Origin: Shinisaurus crocodilurus
Lineage: Eukaryota; Chordata; Lepidosauria; Squamata; Shinisauridae
Length of the DNA: 64,000 nucleotides
Reading direction: 5' to 3'
Assembly: GCA_021292165.1 (NCBI GenBank)
Contig: CM037880.1
Span: forward strand, 225,152,467 to 225,216,466
Part shown: positions 1 to 12,600 of the stretch, one piece after another
How positions within the stretch are numbered: position 1 is the first letter of the stretch
Layout of the letters: every line of letters begins with the position of its first letter
Program-made: the position numbers and the translations under genes
The notes under the pieces: generated by a model
The model's database searches: none
Seen by the model: the letters and a program-made list of their open reading frames with translations, nothing else
What the model was told of the DNA's origin: nothing

Positions 1-700
1 GCGGCCTCATTCCCGGCCGGGGCTATTTCTGGCACGGCAGCTTAATCCCCCCCCCCCCAAGGCAGCGCGGCCGGAGCAGCCTGTCCAGCGCGACCCACCC
101 GCGCTTCTCCCGCGGGCGCTCAGCTTTGCCAACCGACAGTGCGCGCAAACGGGCGGCGGGGGGGGGGGCGAGCCCGAAGAGGGGCGCGCGGGCCGGGCCG
201 GGCCGGTTCCGGCCGCAGCAGGGGAGCCCGCAGCGCTCCGCCCGGACGTGGGCACAGACCTGTTCTCTGCTCCCGTCCCAGAGGGCAGCGCCGGGGCTCA
301 CGGCGGGGACCGACAGCGACGCTCTTCTTAAAAAAGCAGCCCATTTTGTTCATTTAAAAAAACCCGGACTTTCCCGTTTTAAGAAACAACACGGTTACAG
401 CCACACTTGCAATCTCAGCAGGACGAACGACTGGCCCTGTCGCGCGCGCGCGCCGGATGACCTACCAAACAAACTCGCGCCTGCATCTCGCGAAGAAGAT
501 GGCTCGGCTCCGTCCAGCCCGAGCAACGGCGCCCACTTCTGGGGCGCTCTGAGCTTTCAGTTCCTGTTTCTCTCTGACTTAAGTCCGCACCTGCAGAGCC
601 ACGGGCTGCAGAGGGCTGTCGCGGTTCCGTGCTTATGTGGTGGTGGAGGAGGAGCTGGGCCAAGAAGCGGGGCAGCCGTTTAGTTAAAGACAGAAATATA
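1..700. promoter_or_regulatory. CpG-rich island at window edge
   Basis: GC-rich with frequent CG, including CGCGCGCGCG near 441, fading to AT-rich sequence after 690. It may be the promoter of a gene to the left. A 185-codon + strand frame (126-683) is composition-driven and matches nothing I know. No splice-supported exon could be fixed. Confidence 0.45.
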
Positions 701-798
701 GCAGGGTGGATAAAAATGGATTTCCCCCTTAAAAAGTAAATCGGAATTTTTAACTTTTAAAAAAAATGTAAATACTAAGTTTCTCCTAGTTTCTACGG

Positions 799-933
799 CA
801 GTGTTCTCCAACCTTGGGTCCCCAGATGTGTTTGGCCTACAACTCCCAGCATGCCCCAGCCAGCGGAGCTGGCTGGGGCATGCTGGGAGTTGTAGGCCAA
901 ACACATCTGGGGACCCAAGGTTGGAGAGCACTG
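799..933. mobile_element. hAT-type MITE, near-perfect hairpin
   Basis: The 135-bp element is an almost complete palindrome, beginning CAGTGTTCTCCAACC and ending GGTTGGAGAGCACTG. It is flanked by TTCTACGG and TTCTATGG, an 8-bp target duplication with one mismatch. CAGTG ends and 8-bp duplications mark the hAT superfamily. A half copy of the same family is at 19478-19543. Confidence 0.85.
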
Positions 934-1640
934 TTCTATGGAAATGAAGAAGCAATCTGACCATTTATCAAATATGAATATCTACACCCTTCCTACCATT
1001 TGCTAGGCATTTCATTGTCTGACTCACAGCATAAGGCAGCTTCCTATGTTCCCATGTCACCTGATGAAAACAAACTCTTCTAGCCAGCCAGTAACTACCA
1101 TACCTTGCTTGTGAAAGCAAGGCTGGACCAAGACAAGAGTGAAGAAGAAAGGAGAAGTACTGGAAAAGGCAAAATTGTCCAGTGTGCATCTTCCTGTATT
1201 CCCATACTTAGGCTGCAATCCTATAACAGCCTGGGATTCAGCCCCATTGAACTCAATGGAACCTGTGTCTGAGGAGACAGGTATAGGATTGTGCTGTTTG
1301 CTGCCAACCTCAAACTCTCACAGGTGCGGGTCGTAAGAAAGACCCCATAAGGGAATGTTTTAAAGACATTCCCTCTATAGGTTAAAAAAAAGGAAAGCAT
1401 GCAAAATATTTACAGTGAGACAAAGAAATGCAAAACCTGTTTTAAGAATGAAGCGGTATAAATACCATATTTAGCTATAAATTGACATGTTTTAGTGATC
1501 GGATTTGCACCACTGTTTGGGAAATATATGAAAAAGTTTCAATGCAGGACTTCATTTAAACCAGCGGTTTAAACTGAACACTTTTCTTGCCAATTCACCT
1601 CACTGATTTAAATTGTCTTGATTTAATTCAGTCTACCCTG
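934..1640. other. Intergenic, AT-rich, small inverted-repeat element
   Basis: No gene seen. At 1211-1295 a short foldback runs from GGCTGCAATCCTATA to TATAGGATTGTGC; a related sequence is at 49980-50085, so it is probably a MITE common in this genome. Confidence 0.5.
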
Positions 1641-2505
1641 TGGGCTCAAGTTATGGAAGGGTAGACTTTCAATGAACATTAGGAGAAACTTATAGATGGT
1701 AAGAGCAGTCTGACAATAGAACACACAATGTGATGTGGCTGCATAAAAGGCAAATGCTATTTTGGGCTGCATTAATAGAAGTATAGCTTCCAAATCGTGT
1801 GAAGTGCTAGTTCCCCACTACTCGGCACTGGTTAGGCCTCATCTTGAGTCCTGCACTTAGTTCTGGGCACTTTAAGAAGGACATAGACAAACTGGAGAGG
1901 GTTCAGAGGAGGGCAACAAAGATGATAAGGGGACTGGAGTGGAAACTCTGTGAGGAGAGACCTAACGAACAGGGCATGTTTAGCCTTCAGAAGAAAAGAC
2001 TGAGGGGAGATCTGATAGCACTCTTCCAGTACTTGAAGGGTTGTCACACAGAGGAGGGCCTTTCTTGACCATCCCAGAGTGCAGGGCACAGAATAATGGG
2101 CTCAAGTTACAGGAAGCCAGATTCCTGCTGAACATAAGGAAAAACTTCCTGACTGTTATAGCAATACAACAATAGAACCAATTACCTAGGGAGGCCGTGG
2201 GCTCTCCCACACTGGAAGCATTCAAGGTGCAGCTGGACAGCCATCTGTCAGGGAAGCTTTCACTTGGATTCCTGCATTGAGCTGGGGGTTGGACTCAATG
2301 GCCTTATAGGCCCCTTCCAACTCTACTACTCTATGATCCTATCAAATTCTTTGGGGGGGGGCTCTCCATCACTGTATCTCTGCAAGCAGAGGCTGGGCAG
2401 CCATCTATTGGGGATACTTGAGCTCTGAATTTCCTGCATCAAGCAGAGAGAGGGTGGTCTGGATGGCCTCCCCACAACTCTCATAATTCTATGTCACAGC
2501 TCAGT
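1640..2505 (+). mobile_element. CR1 LINE fragments (three pieces)
   Basis: 1640-1725 and 1725-2340 are CR1 C-terminal RT and 3' UTR sequence: the frame reads [18 protein letters not shown] and the end is GGACTCAATGGCCTTATAGG followed by TCTATGATCCTAT. 2350-2505 is an older CR1 3' end. The fragments are out of order relative to one full element, so at least two insertions are involved. Confidence 0.8.
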
Positions 2506-2525
2506 GCTTGGGCATCTCTGCAAGG

Positions 2526-5500
2526 AATTTCATTTCATTTCATTTATATACCGCCCCACAGCCGAAGCTCTCTGGGCGGTTCACAATAGATTATACATCA
2601 AAACAACAATAAAAACATACAAAATAGTTTAAAAGATTAAAAACCCAATTTTAAAAACACAGTTTAAAATAACAATAAAAAAACTAATAAAACTGAGCCT
2701 ACAGGTCCCGCCCCCCCATGCTATTCCAAGCTCCTAACTATTAAATGCCTTGGCATAGAGGGAAGTCTTAACCTGGTGCCGAAAAGATAATAAGGTTGGC
2801 GCCAGGCGGGTCTCAGTGGGGAGCTTGTTCCATAATTGGGGGGCTACCACTAAGAAGGCCCTCCTCCTCGTTGCCACCAACCGAGCCTCTCTTGGAGGTG
2901 GCAGTCGAAGTAGGGCCCCAGATGTTGAGCGTAGTGTCCGGATAGATTGCGGTTGGGAGAGACGTTCCATCAGGTATTGTGGTCCTAAGCAGTGTAGGGC
3001 TTTATAGGTTAAAACCAGCACCTTGAATTCGGTTCGGAAGCATATTGGCAGCCACTGCAAACGGGCCAGAACCGGTGTAATGTGCTCGGACCTTCCGGTC
3101 CCCGCAATAAGCCTGGCTGTCGCATTTTGCACAAGCTGCAGCTTCTGAACAGTCTTCAAAGGCAGCCCCACGTACAGTGCATTGCAGTAGTCTAGTTTAG
3201 AGATCACCAGAACGTAGATTACTGAGACCAGGCTATCCCTGTCCAGATAGGGGCGTAGCTGGGCCACCAGCCAAAGCTGGTAGAAGGCACTCCTTGCCAC
3301 TGAGGCCACTTGAGCCTCAAGTGACAAAGATGGCTCCAGGAGCACCCCCAAGCTACGAACCTTCTCCTTCAAGGGGAGTGCAACCTCATCCAGAACAGGT
3401 TGAACACCCTCCATCCGGTCAAAGGAACCACCCACTAACAGCACCTCAGTCTTGTCTGGATTGAGCCTCAGTTTGTTAGCCCTCATCCAGTCCACTGTCG
3501 CAGCCAGGCACCGGTTCAGCACATCCACAGCCTCACCTGCTGAAGATGAAAAGGAGAAATAGAGCTGCGTGTCATCAGCGTACTGATGGCAACGCACTCC
3601 AAAACTCCGGATGATCCCACTCAGCGGTTTCATGTAGATATTAAATAGCATGGGGGATAAGACCGACCCCTGAGGAACCCCGTACTGGAGAGTCCATGGG
3701 GCCGAGCAACATTCCCCAAGCACCACCCTCTGGAGCCGGCCATCCAAGTAGGAGCGGAACCACTGCAATGCAGTGCCCCCCACCCCCAACTCAGACAGCC
3801 GCTCCAGAAGGATACCATGGTCGATGGTATCGAAAGCCGCCAAGAGATCCAGGAGTATCAACAGGGTCGCACTCCCCGTCTCTCCCCCGACATAGGTCAT
3901 CATACAGGGCGACCAAAGCTGTTTCCGTGCCAAAACTAGGCCTGAACCCCGACTGAAATGGATCCAGATAATCAGTCTCATCCAAGAGCGCCTGGAGCTG
4001 GTTGGCCAACACCCGCTCAAGGACCTTGCCCAGGAAAGGAACATTCGCCACCGGCCTAAAGTTGTTAAGATCTTCCGGATCCAGAGAGGGTTTCTTCAGG
4101 AGTGGTCTCACCACCGCCTGTTTCAGGTGACATGGGACCACTCCCTCTCGCAAGGAGGCATTGATCACCTCTCTGGCCCAGCCGGCCGTTCCTTCCCTGC
4201 TAGTTTTTATAAGCCAAGAGGGGCAAGGATCCAGAACAGACGTGGTTGCACGAACCCGTCCAAGCACCTTGTCAACATCCTCGAGCTGTACCAACTGAAA
4301 CTCATCCAAAATAACTAGACCAGGCTGTGCTCTGGGTACCTTTCCTGATTCTACTGCTATAACATTGGAGTCTAAGTCCCTGCGGATGCAAGAGATTTTT
4401 TCCTGGAAGTGCCTAGCGAATATATTACAGCGGGCATCAGATGGGTCGATGATGTCCCTGGGGCCAGCGTATAACAGGCCCCGGACGACCCTAAAGAGCT
4501 CCGCTGGGCGGCAGAGAGATGCTTGGATAGAAGCAGTGAGATGTTGTCTCTTTGCCACCTTCACTGCCTCTAGGTATACCTGGCTATAGGCACATACCAG
4601 GGCTTGATTGCATCCACTAGGAGTTTTCCTCCACCTGTACTCAAGCCGTCTCCTGTTTTGCTTCATCACTCTCAGCTCTGGGGTATACCACGGAGCTGTA
4701 CGAGCTCTACTACAGAGAGGGCGCTCAGGAGCGATCGTGTCAACCGCCCGGGTCATCTCTCTATTCCAGAGATCAACCAGGGATTCGACAGGACCGCCAG
4801 CCATATCAGCCGGAAACCCCCCAAGGGCCCTCTGGAAACCATCCGGATCCATTAGCCTCTGGGGGGGCGGACCATCTTAATAGGTCCCCCACCCTTGCAG
4901 AGGGGGAAAGCTGCTGTTAGCCTAAATCTCAGCAGGTAGTGATCTGACCATGACAAGTGGACCGATTCAAAGTCCTTCAGATCAACATCTCCATGCTCGG
5001 CTGAAAAAACCAAGTCTAGAGTGTGCCCTGCTACATGTGTTGGGCCGATGACATGTTGGGACAGTCCCATGGTTGTCATGGAGTCCATGAATTCCTGAGC
5101 CACACCAGACAAGGTGCCCTCAGCATGGATGTTAACATCCCCCAGGACCAACAGCCTGGGGGACCTCAGCATCGCCAGTGAGCCCACCTCCGTCAGCTCA
5201 GCCAGGGAGTCTGTTGAGCAGCGGGGTGGGCGGTACACCAACAGAATCCCTAATCTGTCCCGCTGGCCCAACACAAGGTGCAAACACTCCAGACCAGTAG
5301 TCAGACGGACAGGGAGCCTGGAGAGAGAGATAGAATTCCTATAGGCCACGGCAACCCCCCCTCCCCGGCCCTCAGGTCTACCCTGATGCTGCACCAAGTA
5401 CCCCGGTGGGCAAAGCTGGGAGAGACTAACTCCTCCCTGTTCTCCCACCCAGGTCTCGGTAATGCATGCCAGGTCGGCCGCCTCATCCACTATTAAGTCG

Positions 5501-5775
5501 TGGATGAGGGAGGTTTTATTTTGCACCGATCTGGCATTCAGAAGCAGCATCCGGAGACCCGAGGGCAGGCCGATAGGGCAACCACCACACCTGCGGGTGC
5601 GAGGAGGGCCGGAACACTGCACAGCCATTAAGTGTCTGGGCCGTGTTCCCCTTGCCTGGCTAGCCCTCCTCCCAACGCCATATCTCCCTCTACCCATCAC
5701 TACACTAATCGGGGGGCCCACAGAACCCCCCACTTGGCCCCATGACTCCCCTCCAAGGCACATGCTCAGGCCCTA
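2526..5775 (-). mobile_element. L2 LINE, near full length, frameshifted
   Basis: On the minus strand an apurinic-type endonuclease (LLLNARSVQNKTSLIHDLI, GDVNIHAEGTLSG, WSDHYLLRF; 5763-4852) is followed by a linker and a reverse transcriptase (LNNFRPVANVPFLGKVLERV; FSGFRP-like [43 protein letters not shown]) and the L2 3' end at about 2526. The frame breaks twice: near the G run at 4861-4867 and near 3885. It is therefore not autonomous. The RT and C-terminal motifs are typical of the L2 clade. Confidence 0.9.
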
Positions 5776-6527
5776 GACAGGGAAAAAAGCAATCCCCCCC
5801 ACCAAGGGCACCGAGCAACAAGTAGCAGTGTTAGAGGGGTGGCCCTTGCCCTCGTGGCACCCTTGGTGTTGTCCCCTTCGGGGCCGGCAGATAAAGGCCT
5901 GCGGAGCGTCCAGCCAGCCCAGGTTGGCTCTCCTGAGAGTCTCCATCACGGTCTCCCTGCATCCAGCTTGCCTCAGTCCCTGCTATTTTGGATAAGGATC
6001 TGCATGCAAAGCCTGTGGACTGAGTACATACAGAGAAGTCGGAGGAAGCAGAAGCCTGCAGAGGAGGCGGCCCTGTGGTGCTACTCCTGGAAATGGCACA
6101 GAACCCTTACTGTAGTAAGGTCAAGAGACCCTGAGAGGGTTCCACAGAGGCCAAAATACAAAGCCCACCTCCTGCTACCCATAAGGGTCCAGCCAAATGT
6201 ATTAAAAAGGAGCAGGATTACATGCCCCAGAGAAGGAGGCAGCACCTCATACCAGGTGGCAAGAATCGCATGCATGTGCCTGGAGGCAGCCCTGGATCCT
6301 CAATGGGCGCGCAAAACGTTGCAAACCTGGGCAGAAGACCCTCCTCCAGGGTGCACAGCCGCTGAAAGCTCATCGTCCCATCAAACCACTTGGGGGGGGG
6401 GGGGAGCGACCCATTTCTGTGTCACAGCAGACCACCTCCAAGGGCAGGGCCTGGGTTTAGGGGAACTCATGCCAGGGGTGTGGGGAGGGGTGGTTTCCTG
6501 GGCTCCAGTCTGGCTCAGAATCTTGTT
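5776..6527. other. Unassigned sequence, possibly L2 5' region
   Basis: Contains a 243-codon + strand frame with no recognisable protein. The part nearest 5776 may be the L2 5' UTR, since the other L2 copy in the window shares sequence up to about 39520. Otherwise nothing is recognised. Confidence 0.3.
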
Positions 6528-7070
6528 ATGTTATGTCCCGTGCTATGCAAAGCAGCTTTGGCCATTTTAAGGCAATGGTCATATCAGGCATAGCTAAAAT
6601 GGCTGTTTGAACCAAAGTTTGCTTTTGACCTATTAGTGGCAGGAAGCTTGACCTGGGGAGAAGAGAACATTATGAGAAACCCTCAATAAGGTTCACACCC
6701 CAGTCAGGTCAAAACTACAAAGGACAAGTTGGGACATTTCTGTAGGACTGTACAAATAAAAACAAAAGGTCATCAAATATGAATAATTATGAAGAGGTGG
6801 AATTAAAGTAGCCAATCAGAGTACAATAAGCAATCACATCACATATCGTGTTCAAGTGTAAAACTATAAAAGTAAAGGGAAGACACTGTGTGGGGTTGCT
6901 CCTGGCAGGAAGTAATCTGCTGGCAGAAATCTGTATTGCTGAAGTACACGCTGCACTATGTATTGTCTTGTTTTCTTGTCCAGTTGTAACCTTTGTCAAC
7001 AAATACCACGGTATCAATATCTTTTTTAATTGTCTTAAATACACTTGCTTGGTGTTAAAAAATGTTTAAA
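6528..7070 (+). mobile_element. LTR-like sequence (candidate solo LTR)
   Basis: Has the order of a retroviral LTR: GCCAATCAG (6809) then ACTATAAAAGT (6862), followed by T-rich sequence. Clear ends and a target duplication were not found, so this is tentative. Confidence 0.3.
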
Positions 7071-7164
7071 ATATAGTCTATGAGCAACTATTTATACAGT
7101 AGCTGTGTATGAGTCCTTCTCAGCATCAGAAAAACCACAGCTCTATGGACCCAGATACAGAGAG

Positions 7165-7652
7165 GAAGTAGGACGTAGACAAACTGGAGAGGGTTCAGAG
7201 GAGGGCAAGAAGGATGATAAAGGGACTGGAAACAAGGCCCTATGAGGAGAGACTGAAAGAACTGGGCATGTTTAGCCTTCAGAAGAGGAGACTGAGCCTG
7301 AGGGGAGATATGATCGCACTCTTCCAGTACTTAAGGGTTGTCGCAGAGGAGGGCCAGGATCTCTTCTAGATCATCCCAGTTTGCAGGACACGGAATAATG
7401 GGCTCAAGTTACAGGAACCCAGATTCCACCTAAACATCAGGAAAAATTTCCTGACTGTCAGAGCAATAAGACAATGGAACCAACTCTAGGGAGGTGGTGG
7501 GCTCTCCCACTCTGTAGGCATTCAAGGTGCGGCTGGACAGCCATCTGTCAGGGATACTTTGACCTGGATTCCTGCATTGAACAGAGGGTTGGACTCGATG
7601 GCCTGGTAGGCCCCTTCCAACTCTACTTTTCTATGATTCTATGATTCTAGGA
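7165..7652 (+). mobile_element. CR1 LINE 3' end
   Basis: C-terminal RT region and 3' UTR ending TTCTATGATTCTATGATTCTA, the CR1 tail. Small insertions and a stop disrupt the frame. Confidence 0.85.
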
Positions 7653-8509
7653 GCCTCAGGAATCAGGATAATAAGAGGTCTGCTTAATTAGGTTTAGTAT
7701 CCATAAATTAATTTTCCTACACAGTCAAGAGGCGTTAAGGAACTAAGAGGAACCCCAAATCCACCCTGTTACCTAGAAAGAAAACTCGACAAACTAACAC
7801 ACAGGAACAGGGCTTTGTTCACTTCGGCGGGGGGGGGGGGGGCGTTTGTCTGGATGAGTCTCCCAGTGGATTCTCAGATTCACCATGCAGTGTCACGATT
7901 CCTCCCCCACTCCTTCTGGGTGGCAAATTATATGCCCATTTCCAGAAATGACACACTGAGCAGTGCCCTCTAGGTACGGGCTGTGCGGGCAGTCATGGAC
8001 ATGACATAGGAGGAACCACTCAGCATAGTTAAGTGAGAACATGTGAATCCACCCTTCTCTCACACTCTTTGCATAACCTCCATGTAGAGGAGGAATATAT
8101 TCTTCACCACCCCACTCCAGAAAAACCGTAAGTCAGTCTTGTAATGCAAGAATATCCCAGAATTCTCCTCTGCCTGCCATCCAAAGAGGAGCAGACATGC
8201 TCCAGAAGCGTGCAGGCAAAGGACCCCTTCTGAACCGGCCCAGGAGTACCTCTGCGTTCCTATTTAAAGAGGAATCATGATCTCTTCTACCTTAACTCCT
8301 CTGCAAATGGACAACAGGACAGAAGCGTTCAGCCAAAACTATGGTTTACCTGAAGGCGGGTCATAAGAACATGAGGAGAGCCCTGAAGCTGGACCAGACC
8401 CAAGGGGGCCTCCCTAAGCCCACACCCTGGTCCCACAGGGGCCCACCAGACACCCCAACAGGAAGCCCACAAGCAGGATATGAGCACAATAGTACATTTG
8501 CCATAGGAA
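7653..8509. other. No gene seen
   Basis: Unremarkable intergenic sequence with a G run at about 7831. No conserved frame or repeat family was recognised. Confidence 0.4.
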
Positions 8510-8590
8510 ACATCATTTATTTATATCCTGCTTTCTGTTTAAACAAACACACACAAAACGGCTTCCAAGTGTTAAATACAAGCAGTGAAT
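8510..8590 (-). repeat. LINE/SINE 3' tail, minus strand
   Basis: ATTTATTTATATCCTGCTTTC is the reversed tail shared by L2 and tRNA-SINE copies elsewhere in the window. Confidence 0.5.
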
Positions 8591-8599
8591 CACAGGCAG

Positions 8600-10160
8600 A
8601 TAATTAAAAGAGTGTGATCAACAAAACCATCTTACTGCACTCTTGCAGGTGGATTCCTGCCCTTCCAAAGACACCACAAGACCACACATGGTCACTCACC
8701 GGTGCAAATCCTTTGTGGGACTGTTCTGCGGAGGATGCACAAGAGCTGGAGGGCACCGGTCCCTCTCTAGCACCCACCCACTGCTTCATCCCCCCTCCCC
8801 GCAGTCGCGCAAAGCCCACACCAGCCCCTCCCGGCAGCCTCTCTCCACCCACCTGTGCCCCAGTGCCAGCTCCCCGGAGGAACAGCCCCCATGCTGGCTA
8901 CACCAGGACGCAACAACGTGCTCATCATCTCGCATGGGGGGAGGCGGCTCACTGCATCGCAGTGTGGGGCCAGAGCGGGTCTCCATCCCTGCAGAAAGCT
9001 GAGAGGTCGGAGAACCTGGTGCCGGAAGCAGGAGGAGTCCGCCCTCTGGATGAAAGGCAGGATCACCACCATGCTCGGCTCCCGCTCCCACTACAGATCA
9101 GGGCACCCACCCGGGTGGCTACTCCATCCTCTTTCAGGCGCTAAGAAGCCAGCACCGCCGGCCAGGCAGTGGTGGTGGCTACGCTGTCTTCTTGCAGACA
9201 AGAGGCAAGAGCCCTGGCCCAGCGAGGGCTGGAGCAGCAGCAGCAGCAGCAAGGCTACCCCTGCACAAATCCCGACACTGGACACAGGACCACCACGTGT
9301 CCCTCAGAGGACCCAATCCACCTTACCGAGCAGGGAGTCCTGCCCTGCCCCATAAGGGCACAAAGCAGCCACCGCCCCAGAGGGCAGTGCCAACTGGACC
9401 TTCAAGCAAGATTGCAGTCGCCTGGGCGGCAGCGCTCAGCGTTAAACAGGAGCGGACTCCAGCGGGAAGGGCCGAAGCGCTTTGTGAGCCCCAGCTCTCT
9501 GCAGCAGCGTGCCTTGCCGCCTCTGCTGGCTCTGGGCCAGTCAGCAACCTGGTCGTTTATTTCCCCAGTTCCCAGCCTGACTGGCAAACGCCCGCTGGCT
9601 TCCTTCCACCAGGCACTACTAATTAATTGCGAGGCTGCCGCTGCTGGGCTTGAGACGGGCGTCAGGTTCCCTGCGGGCTGCACGGGCACTTAGGAGGCAG
9701 CCTGCTCCAGCACCTGCGTGCAAGGGCCCGGGCTCCACTCCCACCTGCGCCCAGCTGTGAGGCCGCAGCCCCCCTGCCCCGCTGGCTGTTTGTGCCGCAA
9801 GGGGCAACTTCCCCGCCTTCTAAGACCATGCATAATTCCTGCAGCATTTGCCGTGCTTTACAATCTCACGGTTCTTCTCACAACAACCCTGTGCGGTAGG
9901 GGCAAGAGTGCGAGTCACTGAGGGCGGCCAGTGAGCTGCAAGGCCAAGCAAAGGACTGGGCCCAGGTTCTTCTAACCCCCCCTCAAACTCAACACTTTGC
10001 CCCACACACGGCCTGCCTTGCCCCGCTGCCGCCTCTCCTGCCCTCTCCAGCTTGCCCCCCCCCGTGCCTGGGACTCCTTTTCTGCGCGCCCACCGGGTGC
10101 TGCCTCTCCCCCTCCCAAATCCTTCCCCCAAACCCACCTTTTATGAAAAGGCCTTTGGCC
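8600..10160. other. GC-rich intergenic stretch with a MIR-like SINE remnant
   Basis: Many overlapping open frames on both strands but no recognisable protein and no consistent splice structure. 9838-9960 contains CTCACAACAACCCTGTGCGG, the core of the tRNA-SINE or MIR type on the minus strand. A CAG-rich tract lies at 9233-9250. Confidence 0.4.
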
Positions 10161-10164
10161 CTGC

Positions 10165-10572
10165 GACCGTATTTATTTATTTGGAACCTTTATACACCAC
10201 CTTTAATCAAAGATGCCAAGGCCGTAGACAAACATTAAAACACACACACTCAAAACTACCACCTGATAAAAGCACAATTAAGTTTGAAATACTTAAGATA
10301 GCCAAAATGGCTGCCTTTGCATTAGGACTGTCAGCTAAGGCCTGCCCCGGCGGCGACCCCCCCCCCACGCTTTTCAGAGGGGGACAGGAGAGGCTTTCAG
10401 AGACGGGGCCCTTCTGTGCCCCCCCCCCCACACACACACCTTCCCCAGGAACCCACACAAGTGTCTATTATAAATCATACAATAGAGAGGAGGATTATGT
10501 AAGCCGCCTTAGGTTCCTTGCGGGGGGGGGGGGGAAGGCGGGGTATAAATATAATAAATAAATAAATAACTC
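10165..10572. repeat. Two SINE/L2 tail fragments
   Basis: 10165-10260 is a minus-strand tail (ATTTATTTATTTGGAACC). 10485-10572 is the + strand 3' end of the tRNA-derived SINE (GTAAGCCGCCTTAGGTTCC, then GGCGGGGTATAAATATAATA). Between them lie C runs and no gene. Confidence 0.6.
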
Positions 10573-10699
10573 CAGGCTACAAGCTTGGGCAGCATGCACA
10601 TATTTCTGGGTGGTTTCTATTCATAACCTATCTGGTGCTCAGCTTCTGTTTTGCTGTTCTCGTTGTAACAGATGGTAGTTTTAATTTTCTCTTGTAAAG

Positions 10700-12012
10700 A
10701 AAAAAGGCAGGCGCTGCAGATCAGATGCGAAAGCGAACGGACTCAGCCGAGAGAGGCGCTCCCTTCGCCCTCATCCCTCCACAGAGAACCAGGCGACCCG
10801 CCGCCAGGGCGCCCTTCCCGTCTCCTTCCTCCCCTGGCCTCGCCTCCCCCTCGAGTGCCAGCAGCGAGACTGCCAGCTCCTCGGGGCAGCGAGCCATCCC
10901 TCTCTTGCCCGACAGGCCGAACAGGGCCACCGACACGGACAGCGCGGGAGGGCCCGGCGCAAGAGGCGAGCTGCTGGGGCAGCTGCTAAGCGCCCCCGGA
11001 GCGGAGAGAGCGCCAGCGCGCCTTAGTAGGGCGGCGGCGGCGGGGGGGCTTTGTAGGGGCCCTGCGGAGCTACCAGCGCCCGAATGGGCGGGGGCGCAGC
11101 GTCCCAAGGCGTCGCTCCTGCCCGGCCGCAATGCAGGCCTGTCCGGAGAGCCAGAGGGGCCTGCAAGCGCGCCCGCCGAGGGGGGAGGTTGCCGGCTCAG
11201 GCCCCGCCTCGCAGCCCCGGACAGCTGGACGCCGGAGCCCCGCCGAGCGCCAAAGGCGAAGGGGCCGACGAGCCTCGGAGGGGACCCGCGGAGGCGTCTA
11301 AACGGGCGCCGCCCCCGCCCCACGGAGCCCCCGGCTCCACGCAGCCCGAGGGCAGCCAGCCCCGGGCCGCATGAGGGCCGCCGCCGCCGCCTCTCCCCCC
11401 AGCGCAGGCTTCTTGCCGGGGAGGGGGCGGCACGCGCGGCAGCCCCCTCCCCACTCGCGCCGGTCTTCGAGCACCCCCCCGCTCCCCCCCCCAGCCAAGC
11501 CCTGCTAAGGGCTGCTCTTTGCGGGGAGCCCCCCCCCGCGCCGCCTTTCCCCGCCGCGCTTGGGCATCTCTGCCCCCCCCCCCACTCACCAGGCCGGCTG
11601 GCGCAGCTCAGCTGATCTGCCGCCGCCTCCGCCCTGCTCGCGAGCGCCGCGCCGACGGACGAGGGCGGCGGGGAGGGGGGGAAGGAGGGGGCGGGGCCAA
11701 CACGCCCCCCCCCGCGTGCGCAAATGCAGCCGCCGCGGGGGGAGCGCCCCCACGAGCCAGGGACGCCTCCGTCGGGGGGGGGGGGTCGGTGACCCCAAGA
11801 TTGTGGAAGGGGGGGAGCAAGGCCGCTTCTCTAGCGGTGGATCCCCCGCGGGCCTCGCTTCCCCCGGCGCGGATCCGAAGCGGGGTGCGTCGTGTCCGCA
11901 GTGGCGAGGCTCAGGGAGGCAGGCGGGAAGAGCCAGGCAGGAATTGGCGCTGGGAGGTCAGGGCGATCCGGGGAGCCCGGAGCCGAAGCTCTCCGGGCGC
12001 CGTGCAAAGAAG
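10700..12012. promoter_or_regulatory. Orphan CpG island
   Basis: Extremely GC- and CG-rich, with GCCGCC and CCCCCC runs, comparable to the PARP10 island. Frames of up to 296 codons occur on both strands and match nothing. By synteny with mammals, where GRINA lies head to head with PARP10, it could be the promoter of a leftward gene; no GRINA coding sequence was found, so this is inference. Confidence 0.5.
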
Positions 12013-12014
12013 AG

Positions 12015-12460
12015 GAAATGAGGAACATTTCATTTCATTTATTTCATTTATATACCGCCGAAGCTCTCTGGGCGATTCACAATACTTTATGGATAAAAAC
12101 AGCAATAAAAACATACAAAATAGTTTAAAGAATTAAAAACCAAATTTAAAAACACAGTTTAAAATAACAGTACAAAAGCCAATAAAACTGAGCCTACAGG
12201 TGACAATCCCCCCCCCCCGTGCTATTCCAAGCTCCTAACTAAATGCCTTGGCATAGAGGGAAGTCTTAACCTGGCGCCAAAAAGATAGTAAAGTTGGTGC
12301 CAGGCGGGTCTCAGTGGGGAGCTGATTCCACAATTGGGGGGCTACCACCGAGAAGGCCCTCCTCCTCGTTGCCACCAACCGAGCCTCTCTTGGAGGTGGC
12401 AATCGGAGGAAGGCCCCAGATGTTGAGCGTAGTGTCCGGGTAGATTGCGGTTGGGATATT
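12015..12460 (-). mobile_element. L2 LINE 3' fragment
   Basis: Minus strand reads [20 protein letters not shown] and TLLSFWRQVKTSLYAKAFS, nearly the same as the L2 at 2.7 kb, and has the same 3' UTR. It interrupts the edge of the CpG island. Confidence 0.88.
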
Positions 12461-12485
12461 TCATTTAACAGCGATGCTTGAAAAC

Positions 12486-12600
12486 ACATGAAAATTTTTA
12501 GAATTTCCTCTTTTTATCATTTTCTTTTTGTAATTTTATCCTGGAAGACAATCTTACTCGGTCACAAGTGATCACCTACTACTACTACTACGTCAAGGGC
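12486..12600 (+). mobile_element. 3' tail of a second LINE family with (TAC)n end
   Basis: TTTAGAATTTCCTC, a T-rich spacer, then GACAATCTTACTCGGTCACA and (CTA)n. The same tail occurs at 15385-15482 and 44637-44713. At 15.3 kb it follows a zinc-finger-ending reading frame. Confidence 0.6.

Noticed and set aside
126..683. 185-codon + strand frame in the first CpG island
   Set aside because: GC-rich composition, no domain, no splice support, and ends in unrelated AT-rich sequence.
10725..11615. 296-codon frame in the 10.7-12.0 kb island
   Set aside because: Low-complexity Pro/Ala/Arg, equally long frames on other strands, no known family.
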